The notes: a model not told the origin generated them from the sequence alone. A stretch of 64,000 nt of DNA from Tillus elongatus (GCA_964006375.1 OZ023268.1:81009335-81073334), one strand, 5' to 3'; positions 12,838 to 24,989 are shown, numbered from the stretch's first letter. Numbers and translations are program-made.

Positions 12838-13620
12838 AAAAGTCTAGGTGCAACAAGTGCATTATGATAGCGAATTTTCATAAAATTGTTTTTATAGTAG
12901 GTCTTATTTTAATGAAAGGCATCAAATTGGGTTAACAATATAACCTATATAGCGGAAACACTGTACCATATATCATCAAACTAACTTAGAACGTTTCTGA
13001 AAAAACTGGTACAAATTTTCTGAACAACTAACGTCCTCAAGATATTTACACACCCACCAAGATAGAATTCAAAATTTTTGCCAAAAAGCTGTTCGTGAAT
13101 AATTATATCTGCTCATTAGAACAGAAAAAGAATTAGCTTTTGAGTTGTAATCAATGTTGTTTTCTTTCGGAAAATTTTTATATCTCTGGAAATAACAAAG
13201 CAAGGGCAACCAAATGTGTTGTACGGGTTTGTATTATAAAAGGTCAACGATTTGCCAAAATTAAGGTCTGTAAGTTAAAGGACAATAAAGTTATAGGCAT
13301 TTAGAAACAAATATTAGGGTTAACCCTTAAAACATCAAAGTCGCGATCTGCAACGTCAAAATTGGCAACATTTAGGCAAAAACCTAAAACGAATACGGGT
13401 TATGTAAAGAAAATGTCGCAAGAAAAATGTTCTACAAACCCTTAAGTTTTAGCTTCAGCCGTCATTGTCCTTCATTTTACTAAAATATTTTCAGAGAATT
13501 CATTTTAAATAGACGCTTTCTCTGATGCTTTGGCAGTAGTTTTAGTTAAGTTTATGGTTTAACGCTGAGTAATTTTTAGCTAATGTGCGTAGAAAAAATT
13601 GATAAGAGAGACCGCGACTT
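12838..13620. repeat. Dispersed two-arm repeat, copy 3
   Basis: Begins tctaggtgcaacaagtgcat and gatagcgaattttcataaaa, shared with 28080 and 34808. It continues with atctctggaaataacaaagc, related to 11290. At 13590-13700 the right-arm block cgacttttgaattttaaaaa and tgcaaactaggccccctaga is shared with 19620-19690 and 54195-54245. Confidence 0.5.
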
Positions 13621-13715
13621 TTGAATTTTAAAAAGATTTCTTCAAATGAGTGCAAACTAGGCCCCCTAGAATCCATTCCGGATTTAGTTTCAGTTTCTAT
13701 CTGTTTACATATCCA

Positions 13716-13838
13716 CAGGGTGACGCATTTCTACGGTAAAGCTCAATATAATTGTTATTATGCAAGATACGAGAGAAAATTGTATACGTTAAGTATAGGG
13801 TGTATTTAGCTGCATCTTATAAAATTATTTTGATTATT
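13716..13838 (+). repeat. Dispersed repeat, partner of 806-927
   Basis: Reads cacagggtgacgcatttcta, then cggtaaagctcaatataatt, ending aaaattattttgatt. Matches 806-927 in opposite orientation. Confidence 0.6.
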
Positions 13839-13923
13839 ATTTTCATGGCGAAACAGGCACTTACCGCTAGCGAAACTTCCATTAATATATGGGGTACTTA
13901 ATATTGACCATTCAGAGCTGACG

Positions 13924-14229
13924 ACATTTTTTTTTACTTTAACGTCGGCCTATTTCTGCGAGTATGGCCAATCACCGACGCCAAGGAGAAGTTTCACTTC
14001 ACTATCCTGGAAAATTTGCCGAACTCCTGCCTATATGTAAGGAGGGTAGAGATCTTTAACGTGCCCAACATCGCATGAACACTGGACAGACGGCTTTACG
14101 CCCCGTATGAAGGGCGGAACGTGCGACTTACAGTGTGTACTGAAAAGGTGAAATGAAAACCCTGGAAATCGAACCTAGTACCCTCCGATTCAGAGACACA
14201 CGTCTTACCCCTGGACCACCAAGACTCTA
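13924..14229 (-). mobile_element. tRNA-derived SINE, copy 3 (internally deleted)
   Basis: On the minus strand it starts cttggtggtccaggggtaag, has B-box-like GGTTCGATTTCC, and lacks about 50 bp between cagtacacactg and gcacgttccgc that the other copies have. It ends gccgacgttaaagtaaaaaa. More diverged than the other two copies. Confidence 0.82.
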
Positions 14230-14322
14230 AGTCGAAACTTCTATCACAATGTAACTGCCCTTAGACCTGGCCTCCCGGTTGAAAGTGTTTTAATGAGCTC
14301 TCTGTATGAATATGTTATTTCT

Positions 14323-14390
14323 CTTTGAACATGTTAGGTCCCTTTTGAACGTGTTAGCTCCCTTTTGAACGTGTTAGCTTCTGACTTCGG
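14323..14390. repeat. Three tandem units of about 20 bp
   Basis: Three successive units of the form ttttgaacgtgttagctccc, the first with catgttaggt. No coding meaning seen. Confidence 0.75.
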
Positions 14391-15766
14391 TCCCATCTTG
14401 AACTGGACGGCTGTATAAAGCAAAGAGATCTTGTTTTAAAATACGCTATTTAATCGTTAGAGTGTGATATTTTCTGGCAAACCTACCCGTTCATTAAATG
14501 CAATAAAATAGAGCTTAATTGGCAATTAAATTATTACAAGTTAAATGATTCTTTAAAACATAGCATGAAAAACGTCTGCCAAAAAGCATCACCTTATTAA
14601 AGGAAACTATCAATCAGTTAAACACACAAAAAATAACAAGCAAGCGGATCAAAGAGGCACCTAGAATGCTGAAATTATGACAAAATATATTTTAGGTTAA
14701 GCAGGTTTTACATATGGCTGTGCACTTTTTTGAGGTTTAATGTAGAACGAAAGAGAAGAACTTTCATCAAATCCTTTCGTATCCATAGCCTTCTAAGACA
14801 AGTGACATTTATTATCCGCAGAGTTCACGTTGACTTTAAGATGTTAGGGCTTCCTGCATTAAACCACAGAGTAGACAGTTATTCGATTGACAGAATCAAT
14901 GACGTCATAGACGACAGTTATGTCTATTATTATAATATAATAATGGAAAGTAAATAAAAACGTGCGAAACATTACAAACATTCAACTGGTCCACATACGG
15001 AAAAAAGAATTCTTGTTTGAGAAAATTTTTGAAATAAAATAAATGTCCGGAAGCAAACTGCATTTTAAGTCGATGAACAGGTACGAAATTAGCATTATGA
15101 GTAGATAGACTGATAAAAAAATATCCTGTGAATCCATCACTTTTTCGAAAAATGTATACTTATTAAAACAAATTATGCAGCCATCTTGAATCTCGTCATC
15201 ATGGTAAATGGGTTAAATTCTTTGTAAAGAATGTTTGGGTGTACTTGTTTTGATATGTATTTGATTCACACTGAATACTCTTTCTCTACTGTCTATATGA
15301 TAAATACTATCAATTAAATATTGCCATATCTTGTAAAATCTTTGCTGTATATAACTTATACTGATTATTTTAAACAAAGCAAAGCTCATGATCAATAAAG
15401 TATATTTGTAAAGAAATTTGTAACATTGATTTGACAAACAAAATTTAATGGTTCAACAAATGTTCGCAGATATCGGTATACGAAATTCACGTTGTTTGGT
15501 CTATATATAACTCAAATATTGTTGCATATACTCAAATGCTTTAAACAAGTTTTTACCCAATTTTAGTGTAAGGTTTTGGTTATAAAGTACTTCCTCTCTC
15601 TTAGCTGTACTTCTTGGGATATAGATTAGTGTAGTAGAAGTAGTAATAGTGTTAAGATAATAAAAATAATATAAGAATAATCTTAGTATAGTGGTGCTAG
15701 ATGCAAAGGCATTTTCCTCTTAAAAGCACCTATCAAAACCCTTATACTTTGGTTTTTATTTTAAAG
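14391..15766. other. End of intron 1; nothing recognised
   Basis: AT-rich sequence without recognisable element ends. It ends in the polypyrimidine tract and acceptor of the exon at 15767. Small ORFs (14730-14957, 15213-15437) show no family signal. Confidence 0.5.
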
Positions 15767-16285
15767 AGGATGATGATGATGACGACGACGATGATTCGTC
15801 ACCATCTACAGGAGTCGAAGATGAACCAGTTGCCCCTGCACCTTCGACAGCAACCTCGCAAGCTGCGACCCAAGCAGCTGAACCCGCTGCCGAAACCAAC
15901 AATATAGAAGAAGATGCCGCTGCCACTGATGAAGAAGCCGCCGCCGAAGCAGAACAAGCCGCTGAAGATGGTACTGTACAGGACACAGCAGAGAGTGACA
16001 TCATTGTAGAGAAAGACCCCTCTGCGTCCATTGACGAACAAATACAAAACACAGTACAAGAACCCATAGTGGTTCAGCAGGTACCTGCTGAGGAACCTGC
16101 TGCAGACGATGACGATGACGACGACGATGACGACGATGATGATGACGCCGAAAGCGCTCTGGATGCTGTTATCGGAGGAGACGATGACGATGATGATGAC
16201 GACGACACTGCTGACGACGAGGACGACGATGACGATGACGACGACGAAACAGACCTTGGAGATGTCCTTGGTACCAAGAGATCAC
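15767..16285 (+). CDS. Host-gene exon: acidic Asp/Glu/Ala-rich segment
   Basis: An open frame of about 172 codons runs from a pyrimidine-rich acceptor (ttggtttttattttaaag) to a strong donor (C|GTGAGT at 16286), leaving one base (phase 1). It starts EDDDDDDDDDSSPSTG, continues through an Ala/Glu/Pro/Thr-rich stretch, and contains a run of 14 Asp near 16105-16146 followed by two more Asp blocks up to about 16250. It ends ETDLGDVLGTKRS. The acceptor may be at 15766 or 15768; both keep the frame. The GC content and codon-like third-position variation (GAT/GAC alternation in the Asp runs) differ sharply from the AT-rich flanks, which argues for protein-level selection rather than a simple microsatellite. 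The phase-1 end matches the two leading bases of the exon at 52901 (C + GT = Arg). The function of the acidic part is unknown. Confidence 0.72.
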
Positions 16286-18024
16286 GTGAGTCTAAATCAC
16301 TTAAATATGTAAAGTCGAAAAAATCTAGAAAGAACCATCATCATAATCGTCGGCGTAAAATTAGCAAAAATACTAACAAGCTATGATAAGCTGCGTAGAA
16401 TGGAAAAGCTTCTAACCCCTCTCTGTCTTTGCCAAAAGTGTAGAGCTTAGGTTGTTTTAAAATAGGTTTTCAAGGTATCTAACACTGTTTGCTAATTGTA
16501 AAAAGTTTATTTTTTGACGTTAGATTTTTTTCGTAACAAATCCAAAACAGAATAATACATTTATTTTTTATAGTTTAAGCCAAAAAACTTCGTATTGTTC
16601 AATAAAAATGCTAGAGCTTTTAAACGTCGAAAAAATGATTTGTTATTCTTGGAAATTTTGTGATTGTTTTCATGACAATATTGCCCCATTTTATTTAAAA
16701 ACACATGTTTAAAAATGAAGTCTGTTGAAGAAAAGCTGTCAAAATTTGTTTTGCTGAGTAAAAAAAAAAACAACGTAATCAAATTTTAATGTTCGGGTCT
16801 ACAAATCTGGCGTTTGAAAATAATAATATTTCCAACCAATCAAAAGGCTTTTCCAAAACACGGTGGGTTCAAAATTTTGAGTCAGCTCTAATCGCCTCCC
16901 CATTTTTGTTAAAAGGGCGATTCGTCAATTTTTTATGGTTATCTTATTTTGTCTGGGTTAAAACGTCTCTATATAGAGACCTTATTTAAAGATCTTAATC
17001 TAATTTAAAAACCATAAGTTTAAAGTTTGAAAATCATTTTACAAAAACTAGATAACAGAAATTATTAATATTTTACTTTGAAATGTTTTTTACATATTTT
17101 AATCCGCTATTATAAAACTTTAAAAAAAAGCTAATTTTCTTGTTAGTACCTAAAGAATTTTATATATTTCTCTTATATAAACTACTTTGCATTTCTGTTT
17201 GGTTTATATTTCTTTTATATGTGTAACAGATACCAATGACCAAATAACTTGATTTGTAATTAAATCAAGTTTTTATATACAAACGAACTAGTATTACATA
17301 ATTGTAGTTTATATTAAGCTCTAGTTCTTAAAACCAGAAGTTTATTTTATTATTATTTTTTATATTCGTGCCAGTAATTATTTTTTTGTACAGACGCTTG
17401 AAGTTGAGCAAAACATTACTTTTATTACAATTAATTCGGTAATATCTACAATATTTGTAGGTAATGATATTTCAATTGTAATAATTAATCAAACAGCATA
17501 AAATTAATGTTTTGCATTAAAATTTCAACATACTAATTTATTTATTTACCTATTTATTTATTTATTTATTTGGATGCCGAGGCGCATTAAACTAGGTATA
17601 TGTCACAATAAGGTGACTAAATTATTTTTCTGTTCGTTGTATTTATTTTGTACAAAAGAACTCAAATAGATAACTTTATATGAAACCAAATGTGTTTTAT
17701 TTTATTCCACCTAGGTCTTTGTGTCTTTTACATGTGTAATTTAACACAAATAATATTTTTGTGACATCTATCTAGGATAATGTTATGTTAAAGTAAACTA
17801 ACAGCATGCATTTTGATGTAGTTAGTGTTTCTAAAATACTGGGGAGCTACGGATTGATTCACTGAATATGGTAAGTATTACTTTACTTAAGTTTAATTAG
17901 CTTCACACTATCAGTCCATCACTTAATACAATTATCATTTTTATAGATGATTTAAATAATATGGATAAACTGCAAACATTTTAGTTTTAATAATAGTCCA
18001 AGCAATGTATCCAATTAGGTAGGT
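16286..18024. other. Start of intron 2; nothing clear
   Basis: After the donor the exon frame would continue 34 codons to a TGA at 16386, giving a Lys/Arg-rich tail. The rest is AT-rich. 16850-16990 has a weak match (ttcaaaattttgagtcagct / ESALIA on translation) to 58030-58080, suggesting a low-copy repeat. (ATTT)n lies at 17535-17573. Confidence 0.5.
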
Positions 18025-18320
18025 GAAATAGCCAAATGGAAAAAATCAGTATCTCAATTATGCATATTTATAAAAATCCCGAAATATGTAAATTTTAGAT
18101 TTAAAAATGACATTCTGCAACGTGAAAACTTCACTCCTGCATTCAATCCCCTGTGAGTGGCAGTTGCAACCCTCAAATTTTCAAATAGGAAGTAGGGACT
18201 TGTGATGCTTCATTTTAAAGATCTATTTACCTTTGAATGTAGGGGTCCACAGAATTTATCATAAAAGAAGGATATCGTACAGGAAAGAGATATTAAAATA
18301 ATGTGTAATACCGACAAATA
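18025..18320. repeat. Solo end of the 'AGCCAAAT' mariner family
   Basis: Contains aatagccaaatggaaaaaat, cagtatctcaattatgcata, tgcaacgtgaaaacttcact and gtgagtggcagttgcaaccc. It matches the left ends at 30046 and 39048 and the inverted right ends near 22272 and 42401. No transposase follows. Confidence 0.7.
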
Positions 18321-18996
18321 TATTGTAATGTATATTTATTTCAACTGCAAACCATCCTACCGAAATGTGATTGTACGGGATACGGGTACTAACTTCGTCC
18401 ACTGTTAAAATATTTGCCTAGCACAATATTAAGGCCAAACGAGAAACCCTTATACCGGAAAGATCTATTACAGGCAAAATTTTATCAGAATATTCTTCTA
18501 GACAGAGAAAGATACACTGAATGCGTTCTATTGTAAACAGATAATACTAGAGAGAAACAGATGTGGTACAGCATACTGTGTATGATGTAACGGAAGTTGT
18601 ATCGAGGAATGCCTAGTACACTAATAGCGTGGTAAAAGAAATTTGTATTAAATAATTTTACATTATAGGAATAAAGCATCAAGCATCCTTTCATATTACA
18701 GGCCAACTAAACAGTCTATAATCCATGTACCTGGCACTCCGCTAGGTTGCCGCTGTTCATAATTTTTACCCGGCATGGAAAATATATTACTTCCTGTAAC
18801 TTTATATGTTTAAGTAATATGTATAATATTAAGCAAAATGTGTTCGCATCACCAGTTCTTATATAATGATTATTAAGTATTACTTAAAAAAGCTATAGTT
18901 ATAAAAATGGTAATTGGATATTTCAGGAAACTTTATATATGTATGATAAATGTTATGATCTCCAAGAGAGATATCATAGATAATATCGGGTAGTAT
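18321..18996. other. No feature recognised
   Basis: AT-rich, no element ends or meaningful ORF. Confidence 0.45.
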
Positions 18997-19007
18997 CTGT
19001 TCACATA

Positions 19008-19078
19008 TGCACAATAAGCCAAAGGCTGCGGTGCTATCGGGGCGGCAAAGACGCGGACGAGCCATAAGGGAAAAAAAC
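19008..19078 (+). mobile_element. 71-bp 3' end of the 8499-11015 retrotransposon family
   Basis: Contains gcacaataagccaaaggctg, then gctatcggggcggcaaagac and gcggacgagccataagggaa, followed by As. It matches the 3' UTR of the minus-strand element at 8499-8570. It is flanked by an 11-bp target duplication with one mismatch: ctgttcacata (18997-19007) and ctgtttacata (19079-19089). This is an extremely 5'-truncated insertion. Confidence 0.85.
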
Positions 19079-19518
19079 CTGTTTACATAAAATCAATGAA
19101 AATGTGGACAAAGAGATACCCAGCGTCATTTTTTATTATACTCAATTTTTTACATCGTCGGAAACGTATCGCTATTTCTCCAAAAGATGAAATTCTATTT
19201 TTGGTGTGGTCAGACGATAATAATGAAATTAATATAAGAAATTGTTTTCTAATCATGCAAACGTTTTTGATTATTTTATCGTTCAAGTATCTTATCATCA
19301 CCCTGTCAAAACTAAACTTCCACTTAATGCGTATCATTTAAATTATTTTCTAAAATATTTTTTATGTGTTAAGTATATTTCTATGTGGATTTTTTCCTAA
19401 TAAGTTGGGGAAAATGTTGATACAGTAATTTACGAGAAAAGTTCAAGTTGTATAATTTCATGCAATTTATTACTATATGATTAGGATTCCTAATAGACTC
19501 ATGCACAGTTGTGTTGTG

Positions 19519-19524
19519 TATATA

Positions 19525-19600
<76 letters not shown>
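19519..19600. repeat. (TA)n microsatellite
   Basis: About 80 bp of TA with one TG step. It abuts the right arm of the two-arm repeat at 19601-19760 (aatttaaactgaccacgaat...gtgttctagggggcctaatt). Confidence 0.95.
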
Positions 19601-19760
19601 CAAATTTAAACTGACCACGAATATGTGTTCTAGGGGGCCTAATTAACGCTCATTTGAAGAATTTTTTTCAAAATTCAAAAGTCGGGATCTCCTCATTACT
19701 GTTTTTTTTTTAAGAAAATTCACTAAAATAAGGACAAAATTATTGAAGTTGGAGTGACTA
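19601..19760. repeat. Right arm of the two-arm repeat, copy 4
   Basis: Contains aatttaaactgaccacgaat, gtgttctagggggcctaatt, tcatttgaagaattttttt, caaaattcaaaagtcgggat and gaaaattcactaaaataagg. The same order occurs inverted at 54170-54274. Confidence 0.65.
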
Positions 19761-20589
19761 AAATCAATAAAACATATAATGCTAAATTTAAAAAATTATC
19801 AAGATTAGGACTGGTTTATTTTCTCAAATTTGGTAATTTCTAAATAAGTTTCGAGTTACATAAATAAAATGCCATAATCTACTTAACATTAATTAATATA
19901 TTTAACGAAGTTTTCATTTTTTAAAACTACTTAGGAAAGAGACATTGGAAAACTAAGTCACGTGGCCAGTCTTACGACAAAAGTGAAAAATGTTTGAAAA
20001 AACAGATATTCGATTCTAAAATGCAATATTTATTTTTTAACTTTATTTTTATTGGGTCACTTAGTGTGTGGTACATGTAATCGGTTTCAGTTCAGTGTAA
20101 ATATAAATAAAGTCATAGATTTTTATTGAAACAAACAAACAGCACGACCTAATGCTTGGGTCTGTATTCGATTTATGACAACATCCCTTTTAACGATGGT
20201 ATATAGGGACGTTCCAATATTAGAATGCAGTATAATAATGGGATATGCTAGATACTAGTAAATAGTGTCCTAGGTAAATATATTTCTTATATATCTCCAG
20301 TGGTGTATTTTTATTTGTAATAGATTCGGTCTGTACATAAAAGAAACTGTACTAGAAAATTCCGGTTAATGTCAAACGGCAGTACGGGCAAGTTAGGGAT
20401 AATGCTACCATTTTGCTATACTAGTAGCCATTGTATGCTGCTATATTGGTGTATTAGGAAATACTTTAATATAATTTTGTTTTTGCGGTGTTATTGCTGT
20501 AATAGTAGTTTGTCGGTAAGATGCTTGTAGCGTATGACAGCGTCACGGCATGATTTTGTAAATAATGTGAATGTACTGTACTATGTCCT
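19761..20589. other. No feature recognised
   Basis: AT-rich intronic sequence. I see no element ends, RNA gene or credible ORF. Confidence 0.45.
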
Positions 20590-22272
20590 TCCTTTAGGAT
20601 AAAGTACGCACCCCCCATTCAAACCCCTTTGAGTGTCAGTTGCAACCCCCATGTATTTAAATAGAAAGTAGGGGATTGTCATACCTCATTTAAAAGGTCT
20701 ATTGATTCTGTATTCAAAAATACTATGGTTTCAAAATTTATTGCAGAAATTAACAAGAAAAAACAAAGAAATTCATCCGGTTGGCGAAACTTAGCTGCAA
20801 CACATTAAAAATTTAATATTTAATCGCGTTTCATTTTTGATAACGAAAAAGCAAGCGAAAACCATTTCAGTGTCGTTTTAGGACGGTATCAATCAAAAAA
20901 TGGTTATAAAAAGGTAACAACTTTCTTCACAGTTGGCAATATTGGTAATGTTGACAGCGCGTGGGAAACTTGTTGTGTGATTGTAACCGCATGACAGTAG
21001 CTGTGAGTTGTTAACTATAATTCAGAAACATTGTTTATTGAACAGAAATGTATAAAATAACAATTCTACAGATGATTGGTTACCGAGATAAAACACAATC
21101 ACACAGTTGCTCGCCTATTTCAAGAAAAAATTCCCAATTTGCCGCCTATATCCCAAAAGACCACGAGTAAAACTGAAAAGCAATTTCGCGAGCCTATACG
21201 TATGAGGCAGATACAAAAAAACCTTCAAAGGGCCTGAGTAATGATACCAAATTGGATGTAGTTCTTGTGATTGGGGAAAAGGCACATCCTTTGGCTCAAC
21301 AAGCAGCCACAACATTGTATGTTAGCCATTTATCGATTGTTTGAATAATAAAAGAAAATAAAATGCATCCTAAATTCAGAAACTCATGGATGATGGTTAT
21401 GATAGAAAAACGTCTTTTTGTGAACACATGATGGAAATGTTAGAGAACAGTGTTATCCAACTAGAAATTGTTTTGTTTTCTGATTAGTACAGTTTTACAC
21501 TTCATGGCCATGCCATAAAGAAAATCCACACTTCATAAGAGAAGAAGATACGTAATATATTGAAAAGGCTAATGTTTGGAAATCATGTAATTGGTCTCTT
21601 GGCAATGGGAATAATTATTTAGCATTGCTCTAAAATTAGCCCACTTTGACAAAATTATATCCTGATTGGGCAAACCCACAAATTCCAGACAATGCGATAT
21701 GATCCCAGCAGGATGGAACACCAGCACATTATCAAATGAATGTCCGGTAGACGTCGACTCAATATTCCCAAATCGGTGAGTAAGAAGGAGAGGATCGTTA
21801 GAATGGACAGAACGATTTAGACTCCTTCTCACGGGGATATGTGAAAATTATGGCATACAAAACTAAACCACGCGACGTTTCATGCATGCATTTTGAGCAT
21901 CTCCTACAATATTAAGTGTTTTTAGTTTCTCTCTTTATCCAGACTGAAATGCGATTAGTTATTAATTTTTTGTGTGTTGTAGCAAAGTTCGACGATGAGA
22001 TGACTTTTTAGTGGTAATTTTTGCACTAAATTTTAAATCTATAGCATTTCTGAATATAGAATTAATAGATCTTTCAAATGAAATATCACAAGCCCCTACT
22101 TCACATTTAAAAACTTAAGGGTTGCAACTGTCATTTGAATGGGGTTGAATGTAGGGGTGAAGTTTGTACGTTGCAGGATGTCATTCTTTAATCTAAAATG
22201 GAGGTATTTCAGGATTTTTTATAAATATGCACAGTAATCAAGATACTGAATTTATTCCATTTCTCTGTTCTG
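20590..22272 (+). mobile_element. Degenerate mariner, 'AGCCAAAT' family
   Basis: The left arm (20600-20900) reads ccattcaaacccctttgagt, ttgcaacccccatgtattta, then atttaatcgcgtttcatttt. It is mirrored at 21950-22270 (gaatggggttgaatgtaggg ... gatactgaatttattccatt). A plus-strand transposase relic lies inside. The outermost left terminus is eroded. Confidence 0.72.
21390..21900 (+). pseudogene. Mariner transposase relic
   Basis: With stops, the plus strand reads GYDRKTSFCEHMMEMLENSV, IQLEIVLFSD(stop)YSFTLH (first Asp, then a TAG in place of the usual Glu) and GHA. Later it gives SQQDGTPAHYQMNVR (second Asp). The HTH region and the third acidic residue are not recognisable. Confidence 0.7.
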
Positions 22273-22841
22273 CACTTTTAGATCCGAAACAACTTTCATA
22301 ATTATGCAACTTTTGCTTCCTTAAACCAACTTGGCAACTCATGGTGTCCCATTGGTGTCGACACTCAACATCGCCCACACAGTATATCCATACCAAAATT
22401 AAAAAAAATACTTTTCAATTAATAAAGTCATAAGAACTTTCGGAAACTTTGTACTAACCCTGATTACTGTCTTATTTTTGCGCACGAGTTTATAAATGTT
22501 TTCCAGAAATAAAATAGTGGACCACTTTGGGACCTAATTCTTCACTTGTGACAAACATGTTTTTTTTACAAATGTGGGTTTTTGGTGAGTAAATATGTTG
22601 TGAGAAATTCAAAAATTGTCAAAAATAAAAATATATATAATGGGACCTATATATCCTACTGAGATATTATTTACTTTATTAATAGAAACAATTCAGTAAG
22701 AGCAATTGAAAAACACATATTTATTCATAAGAGCATAAAAATATAATCATAGTAACTACACTTTAGTTTACTTAGGATATATGATATATGGTAAAACAAT
22801 GTCTGGAAACTATGTGAAAACTGGAACCTGTGATGAGCACT
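22273..22841. other. No feature recognised
   Basis: AT-rich, no clear element. Confidence 0.4.
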
Positions 22842-23046
22842 AATAAGTACACTTATAGAACACCCAAATCACCACAACACATATTTCAGAGACCTTACGA
22901 TCATTTCGTTGACAATGTCAACATCTTCAGAGGAAGAAAATTCAGAATTTTCTTCCTCTGAAGATGTTGACATTGTCAACGAAACGATCGTAAGGTCTCT
23001 GAAATATGTGTTGTGGTGATTTAAGTGTTCTCCAAGTGTACTTATT
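22842..23046. repeat. Near-perfect 205-bp palindrome
   Basis: Arms of about 102 bp meet at base 22944. Around the centre the pairing is perfect (cttcagaggaagaaaattc / gaattttcttcctctgaag) and only a handful of mismatches occur further out (e.g. atcatttcg / atcgtttcg). A single diverged relative of one arm lies at 45190-45275 (gaacctgtgatgagcactga...). The gaagatgttgac...gaaacgatcgtaagg pattern resembles 3' tails of Penelope-like elements, so it may be an inverted pair of such tails. That origin is inference. Confidence 0.85.
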
Positions 23047-23189
23047 AAATGTCTGGAAAACCTATATCGCACATTGCACAGATGATGGTTGTTCTTTGTT
23101 CTTTGCCTATTTGTGAACAAGGCGAGCACAACGTCGTCTCTTTGAGATATGAATAGGCTTATGTTCTACAATTGTCATAATTTAAGCTC

Positions 23190-24640
23190 TCTTTAATGGC
23201 CTGTTACAAGCTTTTCGTCGAAGTTTGATTACAGTATGTACTTTTCTCTTGTCCACTAGAGCTTCTGATAAAGAAAACAAAAATTCCAGTAAAGATATTT
23301 TCCTCCGCGTTCGTCGCAGGTCTATATATAATACCGAATTATCAACCATAGATATCAGCGTTCAATAAAACACTTTTTTTCTACCAGTTGCAAGATTTTC
23401 GTCCCATATCGTAGACACCGCTCATCTGGTCTGCGAAATCCACTTCACCCATTATCTTGTAAATTGTTGTAAAGAGCTATGGCAGCCGGACAAGGAACGT
23501 CTTTCTCCTCAAACTTGACATTTCAGGACCATGGCAGTTACTCAGTAATATTACTTGTTTGGTATCTTGCATTTGGTGACGATAGAGCTGACTAATTAGA
23601 CCAAAAACTCGCATTCACCTCTATTCTTTTTTCTTTTTTCCATTTTTTTAAAAGTTTTTTTCTGGTTGGTATTGCGATTCCTACTACGGGATATTGAAGA
23701 GAGTCCATCAAGTTTACTGAGGTAAAAACCTAGCAAATGCCAAAACCACATTTGGACTTCCTATAGTGTCACGCAATTTTTTTTCACCACTGTTTCGCCT
23801 CTTTTGCTTCTTTCCACGTCGTCTTTGACACAATATTAATTTGTATTATAACTTTATCCTGTTTTAGCATCACATCTGCATTATAATTTCATGCTTCTCT
23901 TAACAGATTTCTGTGGCATGTACTGCTTCAAAGACGTCCTTACCTTGCCATGCTCTTGTCGATACTTTGGCTCGTACTATCAGATGCACTTTTGAAAGTG
24001 TATTTCAAACAGGAAAGTACCAACTTTACTGCAGCCTTTTGGCTTTTTTAGGATTGTGGAAATAAAGTTTGGATAGAAGGAAAAGACATATTATTTTAGA
24101 TATCGCTCTATTTCCCAAAGATGGACGAAATGACCAATAAGTTTGGGCACTCTGTTGTAGCACATCACCAATGTGCAACCGACGGTGATCATAATTTCAC
24201 CTGCATCATTAAGAGCTGCAGATTTCCTATTATTGCGATTGTGTTGTTGTTTCGCTGATACACACCGTCTACGATGAAAAACAAACAAACTACGAGGAAA
24301 AATTTCGCTAAAGATTTCCAGTGGGAACGAATGTGTAGTGATTTGGGCGTCTTGTATACATTGCGTATCGGTGGGGGAGGGGGTATTCAGTCGGTACATG
24401 AGTATTTGCGAGCGAACACCATATTACGTTATTATTTAACACTTTCAGTTTCTTCAATTGACTTTTCAACAGTGATATCTTCACCGCTTTCAACACTTTG
24501 TTCCCCATCGTTGTCATCAGAATCATCTGAAGGCTCATATGATGTATCCCACTCATCACTATTGTGAAATGAGCCCTGCTCTGAAAAAGACTCCCCAGAC
24601 ACGTTATCTAGATATTCATCTTAAAATAGTTTGCTCAAAT
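23190..24640 (-). pseudogene. piggyBac-like transposase pseudogene
   Basis: On the minus strand, with many stops and frameshifts, the family order is preserved. An acidic N-terminus (SDEWDTSYEPSDDSDDNDGE, about 24570-24500) is followed by PLEIFSEIF, MITVGCTLVMCYNRVPKL and YWSFRPSLGNRAISK (about 24150-24090). Next come SLKQYMPQKSVKRSMKL and CRCDAKTG (23945-23870), DDVERSKRGETVV (about 23830) and CPAAIALYNNLQDNG. The last is VDFADQMSGVYDMGRKSCNW, which is followed by a stop and KKVFY (23450-23360). I did not find TTAA-flanked termini. Clearly nonfunctional. Confidence 0.8.
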
Positions 24641-24989
24641 GATTGGCAAAGTACTCCAGTTCAGCTTCCGTCAACCAATGGGATATAAATAACCCAATAA
24701 TAAAACCCACTGGGACACATACATCCCAACTACAAATTATATGGCAATTTGTGCGATATATTTTATTTAATATGAAAAATGTCTTTTGCAATATAGGTAT
24801 AGTTATAATCGACACTAGACTCACCTCAGCAACTTTGTACAAAATCTGCACAAACAATTATTGTAAAAATAACAAAAAACCATTATAACGACGGCCACGT
24901 GCAACTCAAGTTATGCTTACAAGCCAACTGCCATTTGCAAGTATCAACTATGGTCATAAGGCCCATTAGAACATGATTTGTATATAAAG

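Noticed and set aside
16109..16250. Trinucleotide GAT/GAC microsatellite without coding meaning
   Set aside because: GAT and GAC alternate irregularly while always encoding Asp, and the block sits within a longer open frame bounded by good splice sites.
15756..16277. Poly-Ser ORFs on the minus strand and poly-Met/Thr ORFs in another plus frame
   Set aside because: Antisense and out-of-frame shadows of the acidic exon; the splice sites and phase support only the Asp/Glu frame.
22869..23129. 86-aa ORF with Ser/Glu-rich segment
   Set aside because: It is produced by the 205-bp palindrome being read in one frame; no family signal.
24643..24888. 81-aa ORF near the piggyBac remnant as its N-terminus
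   Set aside because: Wrong strand and no acidic or piggyBac-type motif.
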